NCBI GenBank assembly: GCA_022605405.1
Contig: JABYQQ010000010.1
Span: forward strand, 620,001-684,000
Origin: Earliella scabrosa
Lineage: Eukaryota; Basidiomycota; Agaricomycetes; Polyporales; Polyporaceae
Length of the DNA stretch: 64,000 nt
Direction: 5' to 3'
Part shown: piece by piece, positions 23,516-37,563 of the stretch
How the letters are laid out: the number at the start of each line of letters is the position of its first letter
Position numbering within the stretch: the first letter of the stretch is position 1
Translations under genes and position numbers: made by a program
The notes under the pieces: generated by a model
Databases searched by the model: none
The model's input: the letters and a program-made list of their open reading frames with translations, nothing else
Told to the model about the DNA's origin: nothing

Positions 23516-23997
23516 CACAGACCCCAGTGGTCGGAATGCACAATATGCATCATGAGGACCATCACACGAGATACTGCACATCCTACTACGCGTTTCGAGA
23601 CGCACCAGCAAGGGTCGAGCTGGCGCCGGCGCACATATCTTCATTCCAAACAAAACGACCCTGCCGAACAAATGGAGGACCTGATGGTACTTGGACTCAT
23701 GACTTGCTGCGTTGTCGTGCTTTGTTCGATTGCGATGACTTTATGCTCTGAAATAGTCGAGATGTTCGTGATTGCTTCTGGGAACGTCATGGTATCACGC
23801 GTCGAAGGCGCCTATTCTAGACTGGACCAGGCTTCACTTATAACGACGCCCTTTGGTCGAACCCAACCACCATCTTCCCAACCCAGCTTCTTCCCGCTGT
23901 CCTCTTTTGCTCTCTTACACCCACGCGACTGCTGAATACGCGCGAGTACTCGAACGTATACGCTCCCAAGCACTCAGGCTTGCAACCTTGGTCCAAA
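23516..23997. other. divergent promoter region
   Basis: 482 bp between the start of the unknown minus-strand gene and the plus-strand zinc-finger gene. A plus-strand open frame (23527-23751) contains a peptide of the GPDGTWTHDLL type often seen as spurious translation; I do not call it a gene. Confidence 0.4.
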
Positions 23998-26393
23998 ATG
24001 TCTCCGCGAGACAGCGTCCCGGGTCGCAAGCCCTTCAGTCCGGACAGACGATGCCATGTACGTGCTGAATTGAGAGTCATTAGACTCTATCTTCTCCCCC
24101 CTTGACCATCTGTTGAGCGGCACATGCGCCATATGGATAGTGGTTCGACACCAATGGACGGCCCTACAAGCGTCTCGACGGAGGGCTGGGCTGCCCACGG
24201 AGCAAGATGTGCTACTTCGCGCACCCCACCGACCTTGAGCAATGGCGAAGTGCGCGTCCGTCTGGAGAACCGCCGCTCCAATACCTCACCGACGACGAAT
24301 ACCGTCTCATCGTCGGCCGCCACCGTTCCCCGGGCCGCCTCTACGGCCACCCTCCGCGTCACCGCTCGCTCAGCGCCGACCGCGACAGGCGCAGGCGCGA
24401 GCGTGAACGTTCCCCAGGCCGCCGGCGTTCTGGTAGTCGCGAGCGAGAGCCGACCCTGGCCGCGCGGCTCCGCTCGCGGCGCTCGGTGAGTAGAGAGCGG
24501 GCGGAAGGGCGACAACCTGTGCAGCGCAGCTCGCGCTCGCGGTCACCCCACCGTGGCAGGCTGCTGCGCGCGTCCTCTCCCTCTCAAGCCGGTCCGTCAA
24601 CGCACACCCGGGCTTATGGCGCGATTCCGAGCGGCCCAAGGAATGGACCAGGAACCCCACGGCTGCCGGCTGTGTTCCCCAAGGTGGAGGCGACGGATGT
24701 ACAGATGAGGGATCTGGCGGCGAAGCAACCGGTGAGGGACTCGAGCATTGCAAGTACACATGTTCCATCGCACCAGCCCACCCCTGCCAGCATTGTCCCG
24801 GTTCCTCTCCCTGGCACTCTCACTCAATTGCCAACTACTTCTGAGACAACACCGCAGGGATCACTTCCTCCCAGCGCAGATGCTATCAAGTCCATGCTAG
24901 AATCTTCACAGCTCCAATGGCAACAGATATCGTCAGCTGTAGCCGCCGCCACTTCTGCGGTACCGAAACCAAGCGCACAAAACGCGACGGACATCTCGGT
25001 GGAAGAGAAGTATAAGATCTGGACAAGTCGGATCGAGTAGGCAATATTCCTTGACTTGGCGTGATCGATGAGACGTTTACCTTACCCCTCGTCCCTTTCG
25101 TAGATTACTCGCAGCGGCAACACGCCTCCACAACGACTGCCTCACCATGCAGAATGACATCAAGGATTATAAGCAACTCGTCGAGTCATTTAGTTATCAA
25201 TCGCTTCCCGCGGAGGATAGGACGGTCATCGAAGGACATCTGCACACTTTGCAGTCACAATCCACGCAGAAATCAGATGAATTGAAGAAGCTTCTAACCC
25301 AGTTAACCGCCGCCAAGTTCTGGCCCACGCATACACACAAGCAGGCGCCGACGATTGGACAGGAGAATGCACCGCCTGAGCTCGCAAGTCAATTGCAGTC
25401 GTTCAAGGGATCGGTCAAGCAATTGCAGGAGATGTTCCAAGCCGTCGGAACGCGCTGGGAGCAAATTTCTACGCAGCTACAGGGCAATGGAAACTCGAGC
25501 CAGGCAAGCACGTTCCTCGCAGAAGCAATCGTGCCCGCAGAACTGGAGAAGATACGGGACACCATCACCTCGATCGAAGGCAGGCTGGCGACTTTGGAGA
25601 GCGAGGTGACGCGCCCGAGGGAGGTGATGCTTGAGCAGGTCGAAGCGATCGTCGCAGAGAACGTGCAGTCCGTCGTCCTCGCATCCACAGGCAACGTCCA
25701 AGCCAAACCGCCCACCCCGCGCGCGACGCTCACGGCCGAGCAGCTCAAGACGCTCCAGGTATTGCAGCAGAACGCGGTCGCGACTGGGCAGCAGGTCGCT
25801 CGTCTCTCGCAAGAGGTCACGCAAATGGCGGCGCGCAACGACCAGCTCCAGACGGAGAACATGCAGCTCCAGGCGGAGAACGCGCAGTTCCGCCAGCAGA
25901 TCGAGGAGGTGAGTGCAAGACATGCCGCTCCTGCCCTTTGACCGTTCTTGACAGCCCGCGTCCGACGACGACAATGTAGCTCCAGGCCAACCAGTCGTCC
26001 AACGCCGACTCGAAGAAGATCGACAGGATGCAAGCCGAGATGCGGGCGCTGAACGCCGCGGTCATGGCATACATTTCCCACAGCCCGAACACCCAGCCCG
26101 TGAACTCGAACCCGACCCCAAGCATCGACGCGATCATTCAGCAAATCACCCCGCAGATCGTCAAGTCCATCCCGGAACTGCTCGCGCCGGAACTGCAGAA
26201 CATGCGCAATCAACTTCAAGAGTCACTACGCGTTCAGCAAATCGAGTCCGCGAAGGAGTTGTCGCTCAAGATGTCGCTCACACTGCAAGCGGTCGAGGCG
26301 ATCCGTGGGTTGGTAGGCGGGCACAAGAATTCCAATGTTCTCTCCCCGCGACCGAGCAGCGCGGTGGTAGCGGCCGCGAATGGGTCGTCGTAG
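23998..26393 (+). CDS. CCCH-like zinc-finger, RS-rich, coiled-coil protein
   Basis: 724 aa from join(23998..24057, 24141..25036, 25104..25908, 25980..26393), phases consistent. A zinc-finger-like Cys/His cluster lies at residues 19-50: RRCH, then GCPRSKMCYFAHP after a spacer, i.e. a C-x5-C-x3-H end typical of CCCH fingers but with an unusually long first gap. Residues 70-150 are Arg/Ser/Glu-rich (RRRRERERSPGRRRSGSRER), resembling splicing-factor tails. Residues 320-640 are long coiled coil (LEKIRDTITSIEGRLATLESE; NDQLQTENMQLQAENAQFRQ). A plausible nuclear RNA-binding protein; specific function unknown. The first exon is only 60 bp; its donor is GTACGT. Confidence 0.75.
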
Positions 26394-26747
26394 ATTTCCA
26401 ATCATGCAGTCCTTTTCTATGTTCCCTTCAATCATTTCGTAGCTGTATGATCAAGTATGTCGTCGCCTCTGTTTCATGTCTTGTGCACGTACGATAGCTC
26501 TGGCTGTGTACCGTTCTGATGTCGTCGAGCATGCATTCACCGCTCTCCTGTGTATCAGTAGTTTTCTCTCTCACGTAGCAAGCTGCAAGCTGTAGTCCAG
26601 GGACTCCATTCAGACCCATATGAATACAATTTTGTGACTTGCGTCGCATATGCATGGAGCGTGCATACTACATAATGCGCGGATGGTAGATGATGGCAGT
26701 GGTGGTAAGGATAGCAAGACGGGGAAGGAGAGACGATGCGAAGACGA
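26394..26747. other. convergent 3' region
   Basis: 354 bp between the stops of the zinc-finger gene and the eL42 gene. It should hold both 3' UTRs. No gene seen. Confidence 0.5.
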
Positions 26748-27438
<691 letters not shown>

Positions 27439-27757
27439 GGCGGGAGTGTCGGCGGCGGCGTTGGCTTGCTAGATTTTGGCGTACGGTCCTGCGCAATACT
27501 CAGCTCTCTGTGCCTCCGACGGAAACGGCAAGCAGTTGCTGGACAAGGTTGAAACTCCGCCTCAGCCACCCGGGGACACGGAGCGCCCATCTGAGTGCTC
27601 AGCGCTTGACACTTGAAAGCAAGCTTGGACGTGTTGGACTCCCGAAACGCTTCGCCTGAGGGTATAGCTCAGCGGCGATGGATGATGCATGATGTGTATG
27701 GCATAGCACTGCTCTACAATATTGCGGATGACTCTACGACAGTGGTGTATAGTCCGA
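27439..27757. other. eL42 promoter and NAA15 3' flank
   Basis: 319 bp upstream of eL42 and downstream of NAA15. No gene seen. Confidence 0.5.
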
Positions 27758-30700
27758 TTAGCTGATCGTCTCGACCTTATCCTCGACCGCCTCCGCGACA
27801 GGGTCCTTCTGTACGACGCTCTTGCGAGCAGCGGCGAGTTCGTCCGGAGGCAAAAACAGCGTCGACAGCTCAAAGCGGGTTCTGCAAGCCGCGCGGAACT
27901 CTTCCTCGCGAGGCGACTTGATCTCGGCCAAGAACGCGCTGATCGCGAGAGCGGTCTATAATGAACACGGTCAATCCAGCTGGCAGCGAGGTATCGGATG
28001 TGAGATGGACGTGCCTCGAGTTTCAGCTCGACCTCTGGGTTGGTCGCGTTGAAGATAGCAGCCTCGACATCTTCTCGCGAGGCACCGAGCATTTGCGAGA
28101 CCTTCGCAGTAGCAAAGACTGCATCCGCTCGTGACGAGTGTTGTTGGAGGTATTGCGAGTTGAACACCTCCAATGACACTTCGTCTGGCAGAAGCTTTCC
28201 GAGTGCTGCCAAGACAACGCTCGCAACGTTTTCGGAAGGCTTCTGCTCGAGCGATGACCCTGAAGACAGTTCAGTCCGTAAGACGTGAAAGATGATCCAG
28301 AGAGGTCTCACATCGTCGCTTGAAGTCGACGACACGGATGTGCAGGTCTGCAGACTCTGCATCTAGGGAGTGTGCATTGTTGAGTGCCCGGATCGCTTGT
28401 AGGTACTTCTCTACAGCACGCGCGCAAGATTAGCATTGTAAGGGTGGAGCGACCTGACTGTCTTACTTCGTCGGATAGCGACATCGTAGATCACGATCCA
28501 GACCTCAATGTTGCCCTTGGCCATCGTCACCAACGGCTTGAGGATTTTGGCAGCGCGTTCAAGCGGCTCTGGCGCTTGAAGAAGTTTCGTGCCGTCAGGA
28601 TCTTCGTCTTTCGGCGGAGAGACGTCCAAGCCCTTGTCCTCGTTGGCCGATGTCGAAGCTACACTCGCTATGAGCATACTCTGAGTGACACGGAAGAGAA
28701 GAACGAACCCTTCTTCGCCTCCTCTTGCACCTTCTTCTCTGCCTTCTTCGCCTTCTTCTTCGCCTTCTTCTCCTCGCCCGACAGCTGGGCTGATTGAACA
28801 GTCAACATTGTAGCCGGAATTTCACTGCGTGAGAACCGCTCACCTTGCGTAGATTTGGTAGCTATTGAGGGGTCATCGTGAACCTTGACCAATATCTACG
28901 ATTGTCGTCAAGCGGATGTCTCAATACAATGACGTTGTAACACCGCACTCGAGAAGCCTCAATAGCAGAGTGGACATAGGCAGGATGTGACCGCAAGTTG
29001 TCTTCCCACTTGATCAGGCTGCCAGCCGAGATGAGTTGTGCTGCTCCCCCACATGCGTGATGCCACTTACTTCAAGTAGATATTGATCGTGAACTTGCGC
29101 ACGGAGTAGCCATGGAAGTCGAACTGGTCGTCCTCGAACACATCGAATATCTGTACGCCACAGTGCAGAGTGGTCAGAAACGTCTAGCAAAGAGCACGCA
29201 AAACCGCTACAAACCCTGTGGATCGCATCGTACTTCTTCAGCGCCATGGCAAGGTTGCCGTTCCGCAATTGTGCATCGGCCTCCTCCGTAAGGTACACAA
29301 GCGACTGCATATCCTCGAGGTCTTGCGATGGGCTCTGGGCGTCCTTCTGGTGACACGCGCTCGTGCTTTCAGTATCATCGTAGTGCCAAAGCCAAGCGGG
29401 AACGCACCTTTGTGAACAGTCCAAAGATCTCAACTGCCTCCTCAATCAACCCTGCCCGCAACCGGTACTTGCCGCTCTTAGTGTTCAAGAAGCGATCTTG
29501 TAGGTCCAGTGTCCGCGCGAGGTCCATGCACTTGGCTGCACCGAAGGGGTCTCCAGACCGCTTGAGCACGCGTGCTTTGAACATGTACAGCTCGGGAAGC
29601 GTCGGTGTGTGGGTGATCGCTTCGTCGAGCAGCTCGATCGCCTGCTTATGTCGTCCGAGGAAGGAATGGTGCTGGGCGAGGAAGTACAACGTCCAGATGT
29701 ACATCGTTGGGTCGGTCTCGGAGGGGCAAGGGGAAGCCGGTGGATGCGACAGGGTGGAGAGAATAGAGGTTGCGACCGATTCAATGATGTCTCGCTTCTC
29801 GACAGTGCGGTATAGAGACTTGAGGTCCGCGAAGAGCGAGGGTACGCCCTTCTCGAGGCGTGTCCGCAGATAAGGCTCAAGTAGCTCCTTGAAGTCGCCC
29901 TCTGCAAGGAATGAGTGACACGCACATCCCAATAACGGCAATGATACCATACCAAGAGTTATGTTCAGAGCTATACGACGTGGCGCGGACGCGCGGGGGA
30001 ACTGCTCCGAGAAGTCGCGTAGGTACTGGAGGGCTTGAGTGCGGGACTCGTCTGTGAGTGCTTCTGGAGGGATGCTCAGCACGTTGGAACCGGAGACTAA
30101 GCTCGACACCATGTCTTACCAAGGTCAATGCCATGACTGGAGAGGTGCCCCTTGTAATAATCATAGCAATCCGGGTTTTGCTCAATCAACCCTAGCCAGG
30201 CATGCTGTGCCTCATCCTTGCCGGACTTGGAAAGAATACGTGCTAAGCCACTCGTACTGAGTATTGTCGCTTACCTACCGACACCGCGGAGGAGCTCACC
30301 TCGGAACTCCATGATGGCTACCCGGTCAATGATTGTTCGCGCTTTTGCGCTAGAATCCAGAAGGGCCAGCGCTTCAGCGTAGTCACCTAGGGCTTCCAGG
30401 ACGCGCACATGGTACAGCAGGATCTCCGACAGCTCAATGTCGTAGTCCGGTACATTCTGCACGTGTCATGATGTTCACATACCAAGAACTGTTTGGAATT
30501 AGGACTACACACACCTTGATGATACGCTCGTACTGCTCTAGGACGTTCTTCGCCTCAGCGAGGTTTCCTGCTAGATGATATGCAACAGCGAGCGCGATCC
30601 AGTTTTGCCGGAGATTGGGACGTAGGCGGAGTAAAGTATGGCGGGTCTCAACAAGGTTCTCGTATAGTCGGAGCTGGGTTTGTAGATGCGCAGCGTCGCG

Positions 30701-31694
30701 GAGTATGTTCGCGTTTTCCTAGAACACATTGTTAGTTCTACAGCAACGTCGCGTAGTGATTGCGACAGGATGCAATGTTACGATTCATGGGCAGCTGTAC
30801 ATTCCAGCTGGCAATGATCTATCTGATATACGTTCCGCGTAAGCAGTATGCTCGGCTATGCTGATCACAGATCGTATTCGCTGCAGGAACATTGGTACGC
30901 TGTGACGACTACCACCGATGTCAACTTCGAATCAGGGGCAGTCGTATGAGTGCTATATAATCAGTAGTGCGTTGCAAGATCGTCCTAGGGTGCCACATTC
31001 ATTCTCTCTAGAGATCGCGATACCCAAGACGTCCTGCAGCGAATATGCTCTGATTACTAGCATGCATACACTCATACTTGGGAAGATGTAAACATTCGCT
31101 TAATATCGATGGCGGGACCACTGATTGCTTCGCGAGGTTGCAAGGAGCGCTGTGCTACACAGGTCCCCGTCCATCCGACAGGACGCGCTCATCCTCTACG
31201 CGTCCGGCGGGACGCGTGTGCGAGGATGGACATTGCCTTGCAAGTCCGGCCGGTGCGCACATATGGTACGGATTGCTAAGGAGTATGAGGATACATACCT
31301 TGTCAAAGCGTAGTGCTTGGGTGTACGACTTCAGGGCTTCCTCGTAGTTCTTCTGCCCTTTCTGGATGAGGCCGAAGACGTGCCAACAAATATGCGAGGT
31401 AAGATCCAGTCTGACACCCTGTTTGACTAGCTCAAGACCCTCCTCCCGGCGCCCGAGGTGTGTGAGGATGAGACCCTTCATACACTGGGTTTCTGGGAGT
31501 ACTATATGAAGAACATGACGAACAGGACGGCGAGAATACATACCGCCATGGTTGGGAAACTTTTTGAGGATGGTATCCGCGGTCTTGAGACCCTTCTTGA
31601 GTTGCCGGTCCTCGTAATAGTGCAGCAGCTCCTTGAACAAGCTAGACTCCTTGGAGGGTAGGGCACGGGCAGGTGGGATTCCAGCAGGCGGCAT
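27758..31694 (-). CDS. NAA15: N-terminal acetyltransferase A auxiliary subunit (NAA15/NAT1)
   Basis: TPR scaffold that anchors the catalytic subunit Naa10 to the ribosome for N-terminal acetylation. It starts MPPAGIPPARALPSKESSLF at 31694. TPR repeats are visible: ETQCMKGLILTHLGRREEGL, HVFGLIQKGQKNYEEALKSY, RLRPNLRQNWIALAVAYHLA, LEALGDYAEALALLDSS, LYFLAQHHSFLGRHKQAIEL. The typical lysine-rich linker (EEKKAKKKAKKAEKKVQEEA) is near 28730-28790. The C-terminus FELSTLFLPPDELAAARKSV ends at TAA 27758-27760. Many short introns, plus one of about 580 bp (30719-31298), ten times the local norm. The start lies 204 bp from the divergent PDS5 start, so a shared promoter is likely. Length about 850 aa fits the family. 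Confidence 0.92.
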
Positions 31695-31898
31695 GACAAG
31701 TGCGAGGAGGAAGACGAGGAGAGCGACGGCGTCGAGGCCGAAAGCGAGGACGATGGGAGCAGCCACAGCTTGTGGCGGAAGGGGCGCGCGAGGAAAACAA
31801 GGGACAACAACGCGCGACGCGCCTTCTTGTGCACGCTCCCGCTCCGGCTTGTTTCCCGCCACGATCGCGCGTCCGCTCCCTCTCCCCCTCCGCCCCCC
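31695..31898. promoter_or_regulatory. bidirectional promoter of NAA15 and PDS5
   Basis: 204 bp separate two divergent ATGs. The sequence is GC-rich without an obvious TATA box, with pyrimidine-rich tracts just before the PDS5 start. Both 5' UTRs must fit here. Inference from geometry only. Confidence 0.55.
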
Positions 31899-34800
31899 AT
31901 GGTCGCCCAGACGCGCACCGCAGGGCAGCCTTCGCCCAAGAAACTCAGATTCCGCGACAAGCTCCTCGGCAAGGGCCTCACCACAGATGCACTCCTCAAG
32001 AAGCTCAAGCAGCTGCACGAGGAGCTCGCGGAGATGGACCAGGAGCATGTCGACGTCGCCTCCCTGGGTTCGGTCCGCAAGGAGCTCATCAACACCTCCC
32101 TCCTCCTCCACAAAGACCGCGGTGTGAAAGCCTACACCGCGTGTTGTCTTGCCGACCTCCTCCGACTCTACGCGCCAGACGCACCTTACACCCAGAACGA
32201 GCTCCGAGACATCTTCCAGTTCTTCTTCAGGCAGCTATCCACTGGTTTGAAAGGCGCGGACTCTGCCTATTACAACGAGTACTTCCATCTGCTTGAATCT
32301 CTGTCGACCGTCAAGAGTGTGGTCCTGGTCTGCGATCTCCCAAATGGCGACGAGCTCATGGTTGACATCTTTCGCGACTTCTTTGGTCTGGTGCGCCGCG
32401 ACCTCGCGAAGAAAATTGAACTCTTCATGGCCGACATTCTCATCGCGCTCATTGATGAGTGCCAAAGTTTACCGTCCGAAGTGCTGGAAACCATCATGGC
32501 TCAATTCACGGACAAGAACGCGGTGAGTCCGTCCTCCTTTTGTAACCAATTGTCATCTCCCCGCCCATGATGGCTCGTGGTTTCATTCAAATGTCCGTCG
32601 TTGCCTTCGCGCGTTGTCTTGTTATGCGTAGCATGGGCTCAGGTGAGGTGGTCTGGTGACCGCCTGCCCTTACGCCATGGGCCGTGGAAGGCAGACTAGT
32701 TCCCTCACAGCGCAAACGAACTCCTCCAAGGTCCCAGCAGCGCTGACTGACGCCGTTGCAGAAAATGGACCAGCCTTCTTACCGGCTTGCTGTCCAAGTA
32801 TGCAATGCGACCGCCGACAAGCTTCAGCGACATGTCTGTCAATACTTCACCGACGTCATCGTCGACCGCGCGCGAGAAGAAGAGTACGACGAGGTGAAGA
32901 CCGCACATGACCTTATACAACAGCTCAATCGTGCATGTCCATCGCTTCTTCACAACGTCGTCCCTCAGCTCGAGGAGGAACTACGAGTGGAGCAAGTGCA
33001 GTTGCGCATCATGGCCACCCAGACACTCGGGGAGATGTTCGCAGACAAGCATGGCATGGACCTTGTGCAGAAGTATCCGACTACCTGGAATCACTGGCTA
33101 GGACGGAAGAACGATAAGATTGTGACTGTGCGGCAGACATGGGTGGAAACCATGAAGGGCGTGGTAACGAACCTGCCAGAGATGCGAAAGGAGACGGAAG
33201 AAGCCCTTAACTTGAAACTACTCGATCCTGACGACAAAATCCGTGCTGCGGTTTGCAAGCTATATGGTCAGCTCGACTACGAAACTGCATTGCATCACGT
33301 CTCGGTCGACCAGTTGAAGGCAGTTGCTGGACGCGGATTGGATAGGAAGGTGCGTGAGCGCTGGGAAGGCGGAGTAACGGTTACTAATTCAGTCGTAAAC
33401 AGCATAGTGTCCGTGTGGAAGCCTTCAATGCCATTGGCAAGCTTTACAGTCTTGCCTACCCTGAAATGTGAGCCCTACGGACTTTGAGACACCTGCCCTC
33501 AATCTGACTGGGTCATAGCGAGAACAACGATCCCGGCGCAATTCAACACTTCGCTTGGATACCAAGCACCATGCTGAAGAGCGCGAGCATTACTCGCGAA
33601 GTGAAGTGTGTACATGTCCACATGCATGTTTCGTCAGCTTGACTTGCCATTTGCAGAGCTCTGGCAGAGCAGGCTATTTCGGACTACATCCTGCCCTTAC
33701 CCACACCACCTGCCTCTTCGTCATCGAAGAGCTCAGAGACTGACGAAGTTGCGTGGACCGATCGTCTCCTTCTCACCATGCGCTATCTGGACGAAGTGTC
33801 AATCAACACCTTGTATGGGTTCTCAAATATCAAGGGAATGTGAGTCCCATTCCGCCGGTAGCGAATGTCAGATTGCTCATCTCAGACATTGGTAGTCGCC
33901 CAAATACCTTTGAGAAGTTCGTTGGCGTGTGCATCGAGTACAACGTGCGTCCGTCGTCGTCGTCGTCTACAATAATCCAACCCAATATGCTCTTTTCTAG
34001 GGTGGTGTCATCGACGAGAATGAAGACGCCGTCACTGAACGACTGAACGCCACAATCAAGACGGCTGCTTGTGAGCTTCGTTCTTGCGTGCTCGCATCGT
34101 TGCGGTTCATCGCTGACCCGTTTCAGCTCAATTTCCAGAGCCCCAGAAGGCTGCGGAGGATTTGCAGGCGTTCGCTAAGTTGAACGAGGGGCGACTGTAT
34201 AAGTTGCTGAAGACCTGTATGGACGTTCAGACAGATCTCAAGGGTTTGATCAAAGCTCGGGTGCGTTTCCAATGCTACGACAGCAGTCTATTGATCCACT
34301 GAAGCCCTCACAGAGCGAGTTCCTTCGAAGACTCGAACAGTCCTCTGCAGGCATCGTCGGTACGATGACCACATTCATCCGCCGCTCATCTCCCCACATC
34401 GTCAACCAATCCTCCATCCCTACATTCATCAAGCGTGTGCAGAAAGGCTCCGAGCCGCCCTCATCTGTCTCATACTCACAGACACAACCTTCCGCCAACC
34501 AGTCCTTCTCCGTTTTTGCAGCAGGCAACTCCGAACCAGAAGGGCGCGCCCAACAGACAGCGCATGCAGCGCAATTGTGGATGACCTATATCTCCAAACA
34601 CTGCCCAGCGATGTACAAGGCTCACATTGGCGAGTTCTCGAAGGCGATCGCTGATGAGCGTAACGCGCGGCTTGTTGAGGTGTGCTTGCATGCGCTTGCT
34701 GCCGCAGCGATTGTGGACCCGAAGCTCGCGCCCAGTGATAAGTGCGTGAAGGATCATTCCAATGACTGCAGACGTGGACGGGGCTCACAGCGAGCCTAGG

Positions 34801-37048
34801 CGCACTGTTGACCGAGTGATGCGTTTCGCGTTGGAGGCCAACTTCCGTCATGCCAAGTTTGCCGCGAGGTTGATCACTTGCATGAAGAATGCCGACAAGC
34901 TCTGCGCAGACATCGTCGAGGTGAGCGTCGTCTGCTAGAATGGTGCCATGGTTGGTATCTGACGTAATCACAGTCGATAGCAGACAACTTGGAAGAGGTC
35001 TCTCCGGAGAAGCTAGTCGCGCATATCGCGGTGCTTGCCCAGCTCTCCTTGCGTGCTCCGGATGCATTTGAGCAGAAGAGCGACGTGATCATGAAGTTCC
35101 TGGTCAAAGAAGTCCTGCGATCTGACACCGAGGACGAAGATGTGGTATGGACATCATATTGGGTGCCGCATGTCGAGACTCATACTCTCTAACAGATGGA
35201 CACCGAGGAGGATTGGGTAGAAGACGACTTCATGTCTCTCGAGCTGCGCGCAAAGATCATAGCTTTGAAGGTCTGCCGGAATCGTTGTCTAGCGCACGCC
35301 GAGTCGGAAACCGCGCTCGAGATCGCCCAACCTGTGATGCGGATGTTCTCCACAATCCTGCAGTACGAAGGGTCGTTCTCGGCTGATGCTCACGATAGGT
35401 GAGTGATGGTTGTAATTCCCAACCTTGCAGATATCTGACAATATGCGGAAACTAGCCCCCAAACGAAGTCACGTCTGCGATTGCAGGCATCAACATCGTT
35501 GCTGCACTTGACGGCAATTCCTTCCTATGCGAAGGAGGTGAATAAGTACTTCGTCCCTATCGCCCTGACCATACAGGTAAGTTGATTCGTATGGTTGACT
35601 TCGGGCTGCTGGTTCACAGATATACATGGTGTGTTGTAGGACCAGGTCTACCAAGTGCGCATGACGTTCTTGGACAAACTGGTTGCTCTACTGTCGCGTG
35701 CCAAGATCCCAATCCAGTACAACATGGTGCCCTTCCTGACTATTCACGATCCCGAGCAGGACGTGAGATGCAAGGTAGGCTCTCATGTCCATCTCCTAAC
35801 CTTCACTCACTGAATGTTTACAGGCGCAAGCATACTTTGCCTACGCACTCCGTACCTTCCCTAAACGTAAGTGCTTGTTACATTGCATTGATGACATGTC
35901 GATGACCGTATCCGTCTCTCGAGCAGAACTTCGACTGGACCGTTTCGAACACAACTTCATCCGACTGCTCCACCTGCTGGCACACCATCCAGACTTCCGA
36001 TTGGAGCCAGAGTACCTGCCCGACATCTCAAAGTGCGATGCACGCTGCTCCTGCCGAACGCAGATACTGATCAAGTTACCCCAGATATATGCAATTCTTC
36101 CTCGATCTTGTCGCTACGGCTGACAACATCGGCTTGCTCTATCATATTGCTATGAAGGCAAAGACAGTACGAGACGCGGAGTCACACGTCTACAGCGAGG
36201 TAGACCATCCTGACCACTGCATAGGGCTACAGCCCACTCACAATCATTTGCTAGAACCTTTATGCCTGTGCTGAGCTGGCGCAATACCTCATCAAGGCGC
36301 ACGCCAAGGCACATTCTTGGAACCTCGAGACATGGCCTGGCAAGATCCGACTTCCCCCGGACATTCTACGGCCACTGCCTAACGCAGAGGCGACCAAGGA
36401 GGTTCGTCTATGTTGACACAGCTTGAGGATTCCCTTACCTAATTGCTTCGTCGCAGATCCTGACGACAGTGTATTTGTCTGAAGAAGCTTTGTCTTGGCT
36501 GGCCGAAAAGTCCAAGCAAGCTGCAGAGTCCAAGGTGAGCAATACGTCGCCAATGTTGTAGTACCATCTCAAGCTCAACATCGGACACGTTCCAAGGAGA
36601 AGAAGCAGCGTGCCCCTCGCCAGCCCACCGTCAAGCGGAAAGCGTCAGGGCCGAAGGCGAATGGATCAGCGAAGTCAGTCATCCTGGTCACAGTTGTATG
36701 ATATTGATCTGTACTGACGGTGATATCCTACAAGGCGAGCGCGCACGGCCAAGAAGCGCAAGCAGGACGAGTCGGAAGAGGAGGAACAACCGGATGGCTC
36801 AGAATCCGATATGGACGATGACGACGGCGAGGTCAACGCGACGTCATCGCCTGCGAAGCAGCCGGAAGATTCTGAGTCTTCAGAAGAGGAGGAAGCCGAC
36901 GGGGAGAAAAAGGAACGGCCAGCGACCAGGGTGAGTACGCTCCCATTCACGAACGTTGGGCACGGTGTCTGATGGATAGCCGTTTCAGGCTCGCGCGAAG
37001 AGGCAAGCCGCACGAGCCGCAAAGCGACAGGCCAAAGGCGAAGACTGA
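31899..37048 (+). CDS. PDS5: Pds5, cohesin-associated protein
   Basis: HEAT-repeat regulator of sister-chromatid cohesion that binds the Scc1-Smc ring and works with Wpl1 and Eco1. It starts MVAQTRTAGQPSPKKLRFRD at 31899. The N-terminal signature is clear: KELINTSLLLHKDRGVKAYTACCLADLLRLYAPDAPYTQNEL (in the 32080-32200 region) and FRDFFGLVRRDLAKKIELFM. Later exons carry IRAAVCKLYGQLDYETALHH, SVRVEAFNAIGKLY and the long helical C-half. The C-terminal tail is basic and acidic in turn (KKQRAPRQPTVKRKASG; DESEEEEQPDGSESDMDDDD) and ends at TGA 37046-37048. About fifteen or more exons. The intron at about 32523-32760 is longer (about 240 bp) than the rest. Total about 1,250 aa, as usual for Pds5. 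Confidence 0.92.
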
Positions 37049-37563
37049 CCAGGCGGGTCCTCACAGGAGTAGTCTCGTCCTCTGACCCTTTCTCTCTGCC
37101 CATCTTCTCCATCTACGTTATGTGCATCGCGTTATCTCACGACATATGCTGCTGTATCATCGCTATCCGTCTTCGTTTGCTGTCTCTGCATCGCTCTACT
37201 ATATCCGGGACTGGTTGTAGGTGCTCTAGATGTATTCCCACCACGTAATGACTCTTCCATGACTGCATGACCGCCCAGTACGACGACGCATTTGCACATG
37301 TACAATCCGGAACTTTTGCTTGACAGTATGACCACGGGATATCTGAACATTCTAAAGATCGATCAGGCAATCAAGCCCTGTCTGTTATGTGGGTCGCGAC
37401 GGACACCGAAACCAATGATCTAGAATTGTACAATGACAGGGTCGAGGTGGCAACAAGCGATGATACTATGGCTATGTACGTGATGAGTATGCTAGGTGTA
37501 AGATACGTGGTGTGCGACAGCATGATGACAGTGCAAGTCCGGACGGCATCTATCTATGCCTGG
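37049..37563. other. convergent 3' region of PDS5 and BUR1
   Basis: 515 bp between two stop codons; 3' UTRs only. The open frames are short and on opposite strands. No gene seen. Confidence 0.5.

Noticed and set aside
23670..23760. tRNA-like remnant suggested by the GTWTHDLLR peptide
   Set aside because: Neither strand folds into a cloverleaf with pairing acceptor, anticodon and T stems.
27722..28288. plus-strand frames opposite NAA15 3' exons
   Set aside because: Antisense shadows with no family match.
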